Source: an uncultured Bdellovibrionales bacterium | GTDB taxonomy: Bacteria; Bdellovibrionota; Bdellovibrionia; Bdellovibrionales; Bdellovibrionaceae | Length of the DNA stretch: 50,731 nucleotides | Direction of reading: 5' to 3' | Assembly: GCA_903926205.1 (NCBI GenBank) | Contig: CAIYID010000065.1 | Span: forward strand, 1-50,731 | In this document: positions 17,464 to 25,103 of the stretch, piece by piece | Layout of the letters: every line of letters begins with the position of its first letter | Position numbering within the stretch: the stretch's first letter is position 1 | Notes under the pieces: model-generated | The model's input: the letters and a program-made list of their open reading frames with translations, nothing else | Databases searched by the model: none | What the model was told of the DNA's origin: nothing | Position numbers and translations under genes: made by a program

Positions 17464-18906
17464 TTATTGAAGTCTGTTGTATTGTTTAACAGGTTCGCTG
17501 TGGCAGGTATTAGCACAGCTTCCGCCTGTTTTAGTTGCTGAATAAGTCACATTCACATTCGTTGCCGCACTCATGCGGAAAGAAGTCTTAATCGTGTGAG
17601 CTTGCGTGCTTCCGTGAGGATCATGACAAACGAAGCAAGAGCGTCCTTTGTCTGGATCTGTGGAGCCCGCCGCATTGACCACATGGAACCAGTGAAGGTT
17701 CTCAATGGCAACTGTACCATCAGCGGCCTTTGTCTCATTTCTGAAATCGGTATCTTCTTCACTGATGGTTTTACCCAGCATGGATTCGTCATGACATCCC
17801 ATACACAATTCGTAGGTGCCTGGGGCGATCGCGGTTGTTGGTATGTATTTTTCATAGGGAGAAACTGGGAATTTTTTAAGCAAAAGAGCGTCATTCAGAC
17901 TAGCATGGGGAGTGTGGCACAAAGTGCAGTTGGCTGAATTAACGGCAATAGGATGGGCATTCTTCCCAGTGATTTTTTCTTTGATACTTGGAATGGTTCT
18001 TGGTGATCCATCTGTATATTTAGTTTGATATTCACGATCATGGCAACTTACACAAAGAGTTTTCTTCTCTTGCACGAGGAGCTTTTTAATATCTGAAGAG
18101 TGTGGATTGTGACAATTAGCGCAACTTCGTTTGTTGTCATCAGTGCCAGGGATAATTCCATGAATGGACTTGGCGTTGTCATCGATCAAGTCGTCGTGAC
18201 ATTGTAAACATAAATCAGGCAATTTGCTTTTGGTGAAAAAGTTGAAATTTGAGCCATGAGGTTTATGGCAGGAAATGCAGGATTTATCATTGAGTTGTAG
18301 TGCTTTATGGACATTGGCATGAGTGTCCATTTTTCCATGACAGCCGATGCAAACGGAATTTGTTTTGTTTGTGACGACGGTTGATTTCAATTTGTCAGTT
18401 AAGTGAGTAGGGTTGACCGTGTGACAGACATCACAAAGTCCAGCAGCAGCAGGATAATGCTGTTTTGGTTGAGTGAAAGCGCCTTTGTGACATTCAACGC
18501 AAGCTTGTCCAGAAGCAGAGATTGTCGGATTTGATATTGGAATACTTCCATCTGGAGTTTTAACGGGTTTATGGCACTGGATCGCGCAACTGAGATTTTT
18601 TTGTGAACCATTATTCTGACCTTGGCTATGACATCTTGTGCAGTCATGATCGGAGCCTTGGATGGATTGGCTAAACCTCGCATAATAACCGATATGGTTA
18701 GATTTCCAACCAGCAGCGTGGGGATAAGAATAATTCGCCGATGGACCGCCCATGTCTGTGCTTAAGCTTTGGTTACTATTTCCAGCTGCGGCTTGGGTTT
18801 GGCTTTGGCGCTTTTGTGTACAACCAGATATCATTCCTGAAATTAAAATAGAGAGAGCCGCTAACAAGGTCAATGTTGCTCTCGCCACCATCATTTGTCT
18901 TTTCAT
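17464..18906 (-). CDS. Lipoprotein multihaem cytochrome c with 13 haem motifs
   Basis: The 480-residue protein has a lipoprotein signal peptide with lipobox ISGC at C29. I count thirteen haem-attachment motifs: eleven CXXCH and two CXXXCH (CAIQCH and CANTCH, the second and last). Several are followed by PHxS/PHGS, the doubled-CXXCH pattern of decahaem MtrA/DmsE-like proteins. It should be anchored to a membrane and carry electrons through the periplasm. It lies between the ferredoxin and NrfD genes. The 117-base spacer before it is nearly free of C on the coding strand. Confidence 0.85.
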   Translation of the reverse strand: MKRQMMVARATLTLLAALSILISGMISGCTQKRQSQTQAAAGNSNQSLSTDMGGPSANYSYPHAAGWKSNHIGYYARFSQSIQGSDHDCTRCHSQGQNNGSQKNLSCAIQCHKPVKTPDGSIPISNPTISASGQACVECHKGAFTQPKQHYPAAAGLCDVCHTVNPTHLTDKLKSTVVTNKTNSVCIGCHGKMDTHANVHKALQLNDKSCISCHKPHGSNFNFFTKSKLPDLCLQCHDDLIDDNAKSIHGIIPGTDDNKRSCANCHNPHSSDIKKLLVQEKKTLCVSCHDREYQTKYTDGSPRTIPSIKEKITGKNAHPIAVNSANCTLCHTPHASLNDALLLKKFPVSPYEKYIPTTAIAPGTYELCMGCHDESMLGKTISEEDTDFRNETKAADGTVAIENLHWFHVVNAAGSTDPDKGRSCFVCHDPHGSTQAHTIKTSFRMSAATNVNVTYSATKTGGSCANTCHSEPVKQYNRLQ

Positions 18907-19023
18907 AACGTCTCTCTTTCTATTTCTTCTATTTCTATTTTTTCAGTTTTCTATTCTTTTAAGCTTCTTTACTTTTATATTTCTATACTTAATCTCTTTG
19001 TCTTCGGTTTAAAGGCCTCAACA
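18907..19023 (-). promoter_or_regulatory. Purine-rich spacer before the 13-haem cytochrome gene
   Basis: On the coding (minus) strand this spacer is almost all A, G and T, with AATAGAAA-like units repeated at least four times near its 3' end, leading into AGAGAG before the ATG. It contains no stable hairpin that I can see. An internal promoter or a translation-enhancing unstructured leader is possible. Confidence 0.35.
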
Positions 19024-19998
19024 TCAATCAAAATAATAGAAGAACTGGGGCATCGTATTGAGCTCTTCCTTCAAGACAAAAACCCTTTTCTCTTTCAAGA
19101 TCTTTGAAATTTCGCTTTCCGGATCCATGATATTTCCAAATTTTCGAGCGCCTGTTGGGCAAGCATCGTGACAAGCGGGGTTTTTGCCATTTCTTGTGCG
19201 GTGAAGGCAGAAGGTGCATTTTTCCATCACACCCTTTGGACGAAGTCGATTGCTCAAATAACTTTGATTGGGGTTGATCTCTTCAGCCGTGATGTTTGGT
19301 TTTGCAAAGTTAAAATGTCGTGCTTCATAAGGGCAGGCCGCTTGGCAGTAGCGACAACCAATGCACCAGTCGTAATCCACAACGACCAGTCCATCAGACG
19401 ATTCTTTCCAAGTTGCTTCCACGGGACAAACTTTTGTACAAGGAGGGTTATTGCATTGATTGCATTGCACAGGTAAATAGAATTTACCTTCGTTTGGTAC
19501 GGATTCGCCCTGGTAGTAGAGATTTCCGTTTTCAGGATCCATCGTTCCGCGGGGCATTTCGATCACTTTGATGTATTGAATTTCTGGTTCGTGCCGTGAT
19601 TGATTGTTTTCGCGAACGCAGGCGGTCACACATCGTCGAGAACCATTGCAACGTGAAAGATTCAAAGCATAGGCGTATTTCACCCCAGGAATGGCTTGGG
19701 GATCTTGAACTTTGACCTCGACACCATGGCTGGCTTTAGTTTCGCGCTCGATTCGGGCAAAGACTTTCAATTTATCTTCAGCGCTCATCTCTTTGTAGTG
19801 TTTTTGAAAGAAGGTTTCCCAAAAAGAACTTTCCTCGGCTTTGTCTGAAATGGCTTTCGCTGCTCCAAGAGGAGCCGCTGCCGCTGCAGCGACCACGCCT
19901 AAGCCCTTTAAGAAGGATCTTCTTTTTACAGGATTAGCGAGCATGACTTCCGTCATTTTTTCAATTTTGGTACCTTTAGTTTTATCACTCGGTTTCAT
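19024..19998 (-). CDS. Tat-exported polyferredoxin, NrfC/DsrO-like
   Basis: The 324-residue protein has a Tat signal (KRRSFLKG at 25-32, then an Ala-rich stretch). Four cysteine groups follow, as in ferredoxins that pair with NrfD proteins: CNGSRRCVTAC at 117-127, CNQCNNPPCTKVCP, CIGCRYCQAACP, and CTFC with CHDACP. In the first group the second Cys is replaced by S120, giving CxxSxxCxxxC, so this centre may be [3Fe-4S] or otherwise ligated. It overlaps the upstream tetrahaem gene by 14 bases, implying translational coupling. It should relay electrons between NrfD and the cytochromes outside the cytoplasm. Confidence 0.85.
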   Translation of the reverse strand: MKPSDKTKGTKIEKMTEVMLANPVKRRSFLKGLGVVAAAAAAPLGAAKAISDKAEESSFWETFFQKHYKEMSAEDKLKVFARIERETKASHGVEVKVQDPQAIPGVKYAYALNLSRCNGSRRCVTACVRENNQSRHEPEIQYIKVIEMPRGTMDPENGNLYYQGESVPNEGKFYLPVQCNQCNNPPCTKVCPVEATWKESSDGLVVVDYDWCIGCRYCQAACPYEARHFNFAKPNITAEEINPNQSYLSNRLRPKGVMEKCTFCLHRTRNGKNPACHDACPTGARKFGNIMDPESEISKILKEKRVFVLKEELNTMPQFFYYFD

Positions 19999-20563
19999 GA
20001 TGATCCTTTTTTTCTGACTTCACTTCGTTTGTCTTTTCATTTGTCGTCGTCGAGTTCATAGGCTTTTCTTCGTGTTCCACTTTTGCTATTCCAAGCTTTG
20101 GTCGAGTTGGAGGAGCTTCTGCTTTCATTTTTTTAAATTTAGGATTGTGCGGATCGTGGCATTCGGCACAAATAAATTTTCGCTTTTGATCAGTCCCTTT
20201 GCCAAAGAGTTTTCCATGAATGCCTTCTTGCCAATCAAAATAAATCGGTCCATGACACTGGCCACAAAGCTGGGGAGACTCACTCATGGAAATCTTTTTC
20301 CCATCAAGCATATTTAATTCGTTGGGGCTATTGTCTGAGTGACAAAGAAGGCAGCTCTTCTCATTTTTCATGTGTTTAAATGACAAAGATTGATGCTCTT
20401 TTTTTAGAGGCAAAGTGAGATTCAAAATTTTAGCTTTACTGAAATTCTGATGGCATTTTAAGCAAGGGTAGTTATCACCAACATTAGCCCAGGCACTCGC
20501 AGTGACAAAGCTGCTGATTATTCCAGTCATAAAAAGATGAGAAATAAAATTAATTCTTTGCAT
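19985..20563 (-). CDS. Periplasmic tetrahaem cytochrome c
   Basis: ATG at 20563 is chosen; a GTG two codons upstream is possible. The 192-residue product has a signal peptide cut near AWA/NVGD. Four CXXCH motifs follow: CLKCH, CLLCH, CGQCH and CAECHDPHNP. The last ~50 residues are a charged, unstructured tail rich in K, E and T. It overlaps both neighbours, so it belongs to the redox operon. It probably shuttles electrons to the 13-haem protein or ferredoxin. Confidence 0.8.
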   Translation of the reverse strand: MQRINFISHLFMTGIISSFVTASAWANVGDNYPCLKCHQNFSKAKILNLTLPLKKEHQSLSFKHMKNEKSCLLCHSDNSPNELNMLDGKKISMSESPQLCGQCHGPIYFDWQEGIHGKLFGKGTDQKRKFICAECHDPHNPKFKKMKAEAPPTRPKLGIAKVEHEEKPMNSTTTNEKTNEVKSEKKDHHETE

Positions 20564-20939
20564 AGCCACAAACTTTTGCCCAAGTCATTTCAGATATAAC
20601 CTCGTCCATTTTGCCTTCATAGTTATTGTTGGGAATAATTAAAGAGTAAGTCTTTGTGGTTCCCAAATATTCTCCCAACAAAGAGCCCTGCATACTATCA
20701 CTTTGTCGCAAAAAAAACACCTCCAAAGCGTGAATTTTTCCATGAGGTAGCAACATGGCATAGCAGCGCAAGGTCTCTTGATCAGAGCCAGTTAAGGGCC
20801 ATTCCATCAATAAATATGTGGCAAGAATTTCTTTGGCGTAAAGAGGCTGAATTCCTTCCGCGGAAAATTTAAGCAAAGTGGTGTTTTCACCTTTTGCTTT
20901 GACGGATTCTGTGATGTCGATCATTGATATACTAGTCAT
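20550..20939 (-). CDS. Conserved-context protein of unknown function
   Basis: The ATG at 20939 gives 129 residues; a TTG at 20951 lies too close to AGAGGA, and an ATG at 20924 is also possible. No signal peptide, membrane segment or haem motif is visible. The sequence looks soluble, with HALEVFFLRQSDSMQGSLLGE near the middle. It opens the redox operon and overlaps the tetrahaem gene by 14 bases. A role in maturation or regulation of the redox module is only inference. Confidence 0.55.
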   Translation of the reverse strand: MTSISMIDITESVKAKGENTTLLKFSAEGIQPLYAKEILATYLLMEWPLTGSDQETLRCYAMLLPHGKIHALEVFFLRQSDSMQGSLLGEYLGTTKTYSLIIPNNNYEGKMDEVISEMTWAKVCGYAKN

Positions 20940-21382
20940 TAGGATTTTCAAATTCCTCTATAATTTTGGGTGTTTTGACGCCTTATCGAAGCGGCTTTCG
21001 AGACATGTTAAATACTGAATACACAATTTTGAATGTATAAGATAAGTGATAATCTGTCGAACCTAGGAGTGAAAAATCTCCATTTTGCTGAGATTGGGAC
21101 ATTTTGACTCGACTTTTGGATGACTCAATTTTTCATATTTAATTGTCTTTATGTTATGAGCTTTGTGCTTTTGTTTTGGTTAGCATTCTTGTGTCTAAAA
21201 AATAGACAAAAATAATGATGCTGATTAAACCTAGAGATGGGGAATTCGATCATCGGACGAAATGTCCCAAAAAAACAGTGAAGGAATTATCTGCATAAAT
21301 ATTGCTATTGCGCTCATAAATAAACGGGCGTAGAACGGGCTAATTTTATTTTAACAACAACTTTTAGTTGGAGGTATTTTTT
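20940..21382. other. 443-base divergent intergenic region
   Basis: It separates the redox operon from the dihaem cytochrome gene and must hold both promoters. I see an inverted pair AATCTC/GAGATT near 21068-21090, a GTCTA-N5-TAGAC dyad near 21191-21205, and the ribosome site GGAGGT at 21370-21375. No coding remnant was recognised, and no clear FNR or CRP dyad. Confidence 0.4.
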
Positions 21383-21958
21383 ATGAAATCATTGGCTTTA
21401 ATCCTAAGTGCTATGCTTTTAAATGTTTCTGTTGCATCAGCAGACGCTATTAGCGATCTCGCTGAATCAAAATGTACAAAATGTCATGCTGCTGATTCAG
21501 GCTTTCCGAATTTAGGAGCGCAAACTTCAGAATATATTTTTCAAAGTTTGAAAGATTATCAATCAGCAGCTCGTCATTCTGACAATGCAGTGATGATGGC
21601 GAAAAAAGCCAAGGGATTTGATGATGCAACTCTTAAAGGTTTGGCAGACTATTTCAGCAAACAACCTGCTGCTGCACCAGCAGATGGTGATGCGGCTGTG
21701 ATTGCACAAGGTAAAGATATTTACGAAAATGGTATTCAAGCAAAAGGCGTTCTAGCTTGTAATAATTGCCACGGTCGTGATGGCGAAGGCAATAAAATGA
21801 GCCCACGTTTGGCAAGCCAACTTCAAACATTCTTGGCTTCTCAGTTCGTAGCTTACAAAGATGGTTCAATTGATAATCAAGCTGAAATGAAAGACATTGC
21901 TTCTAAACTTTCAGATGACGAAGTGACTGCAGTAACTACTTACTTGCAATCTAAATAA
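21383..21958 (+). CDS. Dihaem cytochrome c, c4-like
   Basis: ATG at 21383 follows GGAGGT at seven-base spacing. The 191-residue product has a signal peptide cut after VASA and two similar class I haem domains, with C31TKCH and CNNCHGRDGEG. The Ala/Pro-rich linker KQPAAAPADGDAA joins them. Cytochromes c4 carry electrons to terminal oxidases in the periplasm. It is divergent from the redox operon, whose output it could carry. A strong terminator follows. Confidence 0.85.
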   Translation: MKSLALILSAMLLNVSVASADAISDLAESKCTKCHAADSGFPNLGAQTSEYIFQSLKDYQSAARHSDNAVMMAKKAKGFDDATLKGLADYFSKQPAAAPADGDAAVIAQGKDIYENGIQAKGVLACNNCHGRDGEGNKMSPRLASQLQTFLASQFVAYKDGSIDNQAEMKDIASKLSDDEVTAVTTYLQSK

Positions 21959-21994
21959 GTCATAGCGAAGTCAATTTCGCGGATGAAAAATGAA

Positions 21995-22025
21995 AAGCCC
22001 TGCAAAAATGCGGGGCTTTTTTTTT
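21995..22025 (+). terminator. Rho-independent terminator after the cytochrome c4 gene
   Basis: AAGCCCTGCA (21995-22004) pairs with TGCGGGGCTT (22009-22018) with one T-G wobble, and a run of nine T's follows. Confidence 0.9.
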
Positions 22026-22090
22026 ATGAGAATAATTTTTAATAGGACTCTTCAATTTTTAAGAAATGACTTTGCAAGCCTAAGCGAACA

Positions 22091-22414
22091 TTAAAAAAAA
22101 GATTCTACTGCACCGTCGGCATCGAGATCATAGGTAAAAGCGGAAGAAAGAACTTGGTTGATTTTTTCTTCGCGGGCTTTGTGGTTCTGGTGCAGAGCTA
22201 GGCTAAAGACAAGAGTTGCCGCAATTCCGGCTGGCAAAATCCAACGCAGCTTCATGAATTCCAAAGATTTAAGCCAGCTAAATTCAGAGTTTTTTTGAGC
22301 TTCGATGGCTTGCCAGATTCTGACTCGTTCACTGGGTGGTGGTAGCGGCGCTTGAGGAAAATTTTTTCTTAAAAATTGATCCATAGATTCATTGTTGTTT
22401 TTTAAGTCACTCAT
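22091..22414 (-). CDS. Putative membrane anti-sigma factor
   Basis: The 107-residue protein has a cytoplasmic ~50-residue N-terminus and one membrane helix (WILPAGIAATLVFSLAL). A short periplasmic tail follows, ending DLDADGAVESFF. Its gene overlaps the ECF sigma gene by eight bases and has AGAGGA upstream. Size, topology and position fit an anti-sigma factor, although no zinc-binding HxxxCxxC motif is present, so the call rests on context. Confidence 0.6.
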   Translation of the reverse strand: MSDLKNNNESMDQFLRKNFPQAPLPPPSERVRIWQAIEAQKNSEFSWLKSLEFMKLRWILPAGIAATLVFSLALHQNHKAREEKINQVLSSAFTYDLDADGAVESFF

Positions 22415-22922
22415 ATTGAATTCCTCTTTTTTGTAAAATTTCTTTCAAATTTTTTCGAGCATGAAATAAGCGTGATTTAACGGTCCCTAGGGAGATCTTC
22501 AGAATTTCTGCCACTTCTTCCACAGAATTTTCTTCAAGCACATGAAGAACTAAAACATCCCGATGAGCGAGCGAGAGACTTTGCATCGCCTGCTGAAGGG
22601 TCTTATTTAAAGCTGATTCATTTGGGTCAACAACAGGGGCCTCCAGGCGGGAGTCGTCAAGCTCCTCGAGCTGAATCTTTGTGCCTTTGCGACGAAAGTG
22701 GTCATAGGCCACGTTGATCGTGATACGAGTCACCCAGGTTTTCATGTTCGCGTCTCCACGAAAGTTTTTTAGACCATTCCAAATTTTTATAAAACACTCC
22801 TGTACTAAGTCATCAAGCTCAGCTTCGGCTCCCATGCGAAAAAGAATTCCGCGCACGAGAAGTGAGTGATCGTTGTAGAGCTGAGTCCACTTGGTGTTCA
22901 TCTCCAAACCTACTTCACTCAT
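22407..22922 (-). CDS. ECF-family RNA polymerase sigma factor
   Basis: The 171-residue protein has sigma region 2 (DDLVQECFIKIWNGL, then WVTRITINVAYDHFRRK) and region 4 (SLSLAHRDVLVLHVLEE, VEEVAEILKISLGTVKSRL). It is a typical extracytoplasmic-function sigma factor. The ATG at 22922 lacks a ribosome site, while an ATG at 22901 is another candidate. It overlaps the sensor-like gene upstream and the anti-sigma-like gene downstream by eight bases each, so all three are translationally coupled. Confidence 0.9.
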   Translation of the reverse strand: MSEVGLEMNTKWTQLYNDHSLLVRGILFRMGAEAELDDLVQECFIKIWNGLKNFRGDANMKTWVTRITINVAYDHFRRKGTKIQLEELDDSRLEAPVVDPNESALNKTLQQAMQSLSLAHRDVLVLHVLEENSVEEVAEILKISLGTVKSRLFHARKNLKEILQKRGIQYE

Positions 22923-23418
22923 GGGGTGGTAACTGGGGTGGCGCTAATCTTCTTTTGCAAACCAGAAATTTGAGCCTTTGTTGAGGAGTGAGTGTTTCTC
23001 GAAGAACAAGCATTTTTTTGAAATGATTTTCTGAAAGCTTATTCTGCAGAGAAGTTACTTGATAAAAGAGGTTGAGGACTTCAGCCTCACTCGCTTCGCT
23101 TTCTAATTTGATTTCTAATTCTTCGTGAGTGGAGGTCAATTTCTTCGCCGCTTCCAGGACTTCATTATCATCTTTAAGAATTCGTTCCTGAATGTCTTTG
23201 AGTTGCCCGTCACTAGGGCTGAACTCTTCGCGAAAACAAGTAATAAAACTATTTAACCGCTCGGCTTTTGAGGGTGGTTTGAGGGCTTGCATGGGAGCGG
23301 GCGGCAAGGGAGGGCGTAGAGCTGGAGGCAAATATTTCATCAGGACATTCATAAGAATTGGAGAAAGTCCAAGACCCGCTAGAGCCGAAAAGATTCCTAT
23401 TAATAAGTTTTTTTTCAT
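22915..23418 (-). CDS. Spy/CpxP/CnrX-like periplasmic sensor protein
   Basis: The 167-residue protein has an N-terminal membrane anchor (LLIGIFSALAGLGLSPILMNVL) and a Pro-rich stretch (PPALRPPLPPAPM). An all-helical region ends in LTPQQRLKFLVC, close to the LTPEQR motif of Spy/ZraP/CnrX proteins. Those proteins sense metal or misfolded envelope protein. The gene leads an operon with an ECF sigma factor and a putative anti-sigma factor, like cnrYXH. Cysteines occur only near positions 60 and 158, so metal binding is uncertain. Confidence 0.6.
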   Translation of the reverse strand: MKKNLLIGIFSALAGLGLSPILMNVLMKYLPPALRPPLPPAPMQALKPPSKAERLNSFITCFREEFSPSDGQLKDIQERILKDDNEVLEAAKKLTSTHEELEIKLESEASEAEVLNLFYQVTSLQNKLSENHFKKMLVLRETLTPQQRLKFLVCKRRLAPPQLPPHE

Positions 23419-23458
23419 ATTTCACCTAACTCGCTATTCATCCATTAAAAACGATTAT

Positions 23459-23513
23459 AACAGTTACTTATTTAGACGACGCTGGCTAGCCGCAGGTTCA
23501 ATAAATAACTGTT
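23459..23513. promoter_or_regulatory. Large inverted repeat upstream of the sigma-factor operon
   Basis: AACAGTTACTTATT (23459-23472) pairs with AATAAATAACTGTT (23500-23513) with one mismatch. The loop contains the 8-bp palindrome GGCTAGCC. It lies about 40 bases upstream of the sensor gene start. It could be an operator for the operon or a terminator for the host-attachment gene. Confidence 0.45.
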
Positions 23514-23647
23514 TTTCTTTTAATGCATCACATTGAGACTAACGAGGTCTTACACCATTCTCAAGATTTTCTTTTCTGGTGTTGACGGTGGTAAATAGGC
23601 ATTGATTCACGATGATTTTCTTGATTTTAAGCTCATAGAAACACTTA

Positions 23648-24184
23648 TTACTCTATTACGGCCCCACGTTCTGCCATCAATCGCTTTGGAAGTTGGCTAG
23701 GAGGAATTTTTTGAAAATCTTTATTAATCCATTCTGTCACAAGACTCTGAAGTTCTTCGTCCATGGAACTTCTGATTTTTCCAAGAAAGTGAGGCTCGGC
23801 TGCGATGGTGAGGGATTTAAACTTTTTCCTTTGATTTTCTTTTTTGAGGTATTGGGTAATTTCTTTTGCAAATTGAATCGAGGCCTCTTCGTGGGGATCA
23901 TGTCTTTTTGTCTCTGAGTAATGGACGGTTCCGCGACCGACTGACTTCATTCCTCGGCCCGCCTGTTTTCGAATGAGGGCTCGATTTCGCTCACGACCCA
24001 AGGGGTTATCAAAGACCTTAAGCGTTTTAAATCCACTTCTATTAAAGTTGCCTCTTTTTATTAAGTCACCTCTTTTTGGGATTTTTGTTTTAGAAATCGT
24101 TGCTTTTGAATCTGCGATTTCTGAATTCTCTGTGAAAATAGTGGCTGTCTTTTGGCTTGCAACCACGTACCAATGACCAAACAT
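23648..24184 (-). CDS. Host-attachment family protein (PF10116-like)
   Basis: The 178-residue protein resembles the family named for a protein required for attachment to host cells. It opens with WYVVASQKTATIF, has the central KQAGRGMKSVGRGTVHYSE, and ends with the AAEPHFLGKIRSS and LVTEWINKDFQKIPP segments. No signal peptide is seen, so it is cytoplasmic. The fold resembles the eRF1/Pelota central domain, and its biochemical role is unknown. AGAGG precedes the ATG. It lies beside HPF and UspA genes, which suggests a stress role. Confidence 0.8.
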   Translation of the reverse strand: MFGHWYVVASQKTATIFTENSEIADSKATISKTKIPKRGDLIKRGNFNRSGFKTLKVFDNPLGRERNRALIRKQAGRGMKSVGRGTVHYSETKRHDPHEEASIQFAKEITQYLKKENQRKKFKSLTIAAEPHFLGKIRSSMDEELQSLVTEWINKDFQKIPPSQLPKRLMAERGAVIE

Positions 24185-24528
24185 TTTAACCTCTTTTCAA
24201 ATAAAGCCTTGCACAAGGTTCAGCAACGATCATGCCTAATTGAACTTTCGTAAAATGGTTTTAATCAGCGAAAATAATTAGTACGGGGCAAATTTAACCA
24301 CTGCATGTCATTATCCCTCAGCCAACTCTCATTTGCATTTTAGGTCAGAGTAACCAGAAGTGGTTAAACAAAAAATCGAAGATGCTCTTATCGATCGGTC
24401 AATGGTATGAAGATGACGCCAAATTTCTGATGCTGAAGTACTTTCTTTACTAAAAAGAAATAAACAGGACGATATCTTGAAGCCCCTCGATTTCATTTAG
24501 AAATTGAGGGATAAATAAAGTCGCAGCG
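24185..24528. other. 344-base intergenic region with dyads and possible coding remnant
   Basis: TTTAACCACT (24293-24302) and AGTGGTTAAA (24359-24368) form a separated exact inverted pair. A 10-bp near-perfect stem (CCTCGATTTC/GAAATTGAGG) lies at about 24484-24508. On the plus strand from 24364, a frame reading VKQKIEDALIDRS, then stops, then ISDAEVLSLLKRN looks protein-like and may be a decayed gene. I cannot name it. Confidence 0.3.
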
Positions 24529-25074
24529 TCAAGTCACAGTCATCGACGTGACCTGCGGCCCGTTAGTTCCGGGCTCTTCATGGAATTTGATTTTTTGCCC
24601 AACTTTCAAATGAATGAAGTTTTCATTGGTGATGCTGTTCTCACCAAAATAGAACTCTCGACCGTCACTGGAGACCAAAAAACCAAAACCTTCCTCAGGG
24701 AAAATTTTCGAAATTTTTCCTTCTTCTGCTTGTTGTTCATGAAATTTCGTTTTATGGCGCGCAATATTGATTCTGTCCTGAAGAACTCGTTCTGCCGCCT
24801 TAAAAGAATCGCGAATGGCGACGTAAACATCACGATGGGCCTCATTATTCGGCTGATTGCGGTTAATGATGACATCATCGCCAGGAATGATGATATGGAT
24901 TTGCAAATGATACAAACGATCAGTATGCCGATGTCGATGAGGACAGGAAATAACCACCTCACAACGAATAATTCGATCAAAAAAATGCTCAAGTTTTTCA
25001 ATTCGTTTTTGAACAGCTATCCAGACGGCATCAGACTCAGGAAAATCTAGGAATGTGATTTGAAATGGAAACAT
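24529..25074 (-). CDS. HPF/RaiA-type ribosome factor fused to a cold-shock-like domain
   Basis: The 181-residue protein starts with an HPF/RaiA fold (FQITFLDFPESDAVWIAVQKRIEKLE, CEVVISCPHRHRH), which binds the 30S subunit and silences ribosomes in stress. From about residue 115 it carries an OB-fold cold-shock-like domain: GKISKIFPEEGFGFLVSSDGREFYFG and VGQKIKFHEEPGTNGPQV. This domain pair exists in stress-associated proteins of several proteobacteria. AAGGAGG precedes the ATG. It sits downstream of the double UspA gene on the same strand, with a 29-base gap. Confidence 0.82.
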   Translation of the reverse strand: MFPFQITFLDFPESDAVWIAVQKRIEKLEHFFDRIIRCEVVISCPHRHRHTDRLYHLQIHIIIPGDDVIINRNQPNNEAHRDVYVAIRDSFKAAERVLQDRINIARHKTKFHEQQAEEGKISKIFPEEGFGFLVSSDGREFYFGENSITNENFIHLKVGQKIKFHEEPGTNGPQVTSMTVT

Positions 25075-25103
25075 TAATCCCTCCTTTACAACAAGAAAGT
25101 TTA

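Noticed and set aside
18752-19107. Phe/Leu-rich plus-strand ORFs that look like membrane peptides
   Set aside because: They are the complement of the purine-rich spacer before the 13-haem gene, which automatically yields Phe, Leu and Ser codons.
24185-24528. Intact small gene in the intergenic region
   Set aside because: The protein-like frame near 24364-24480 has internal stops and no family I can name; only a low-confidence remnant is noted.
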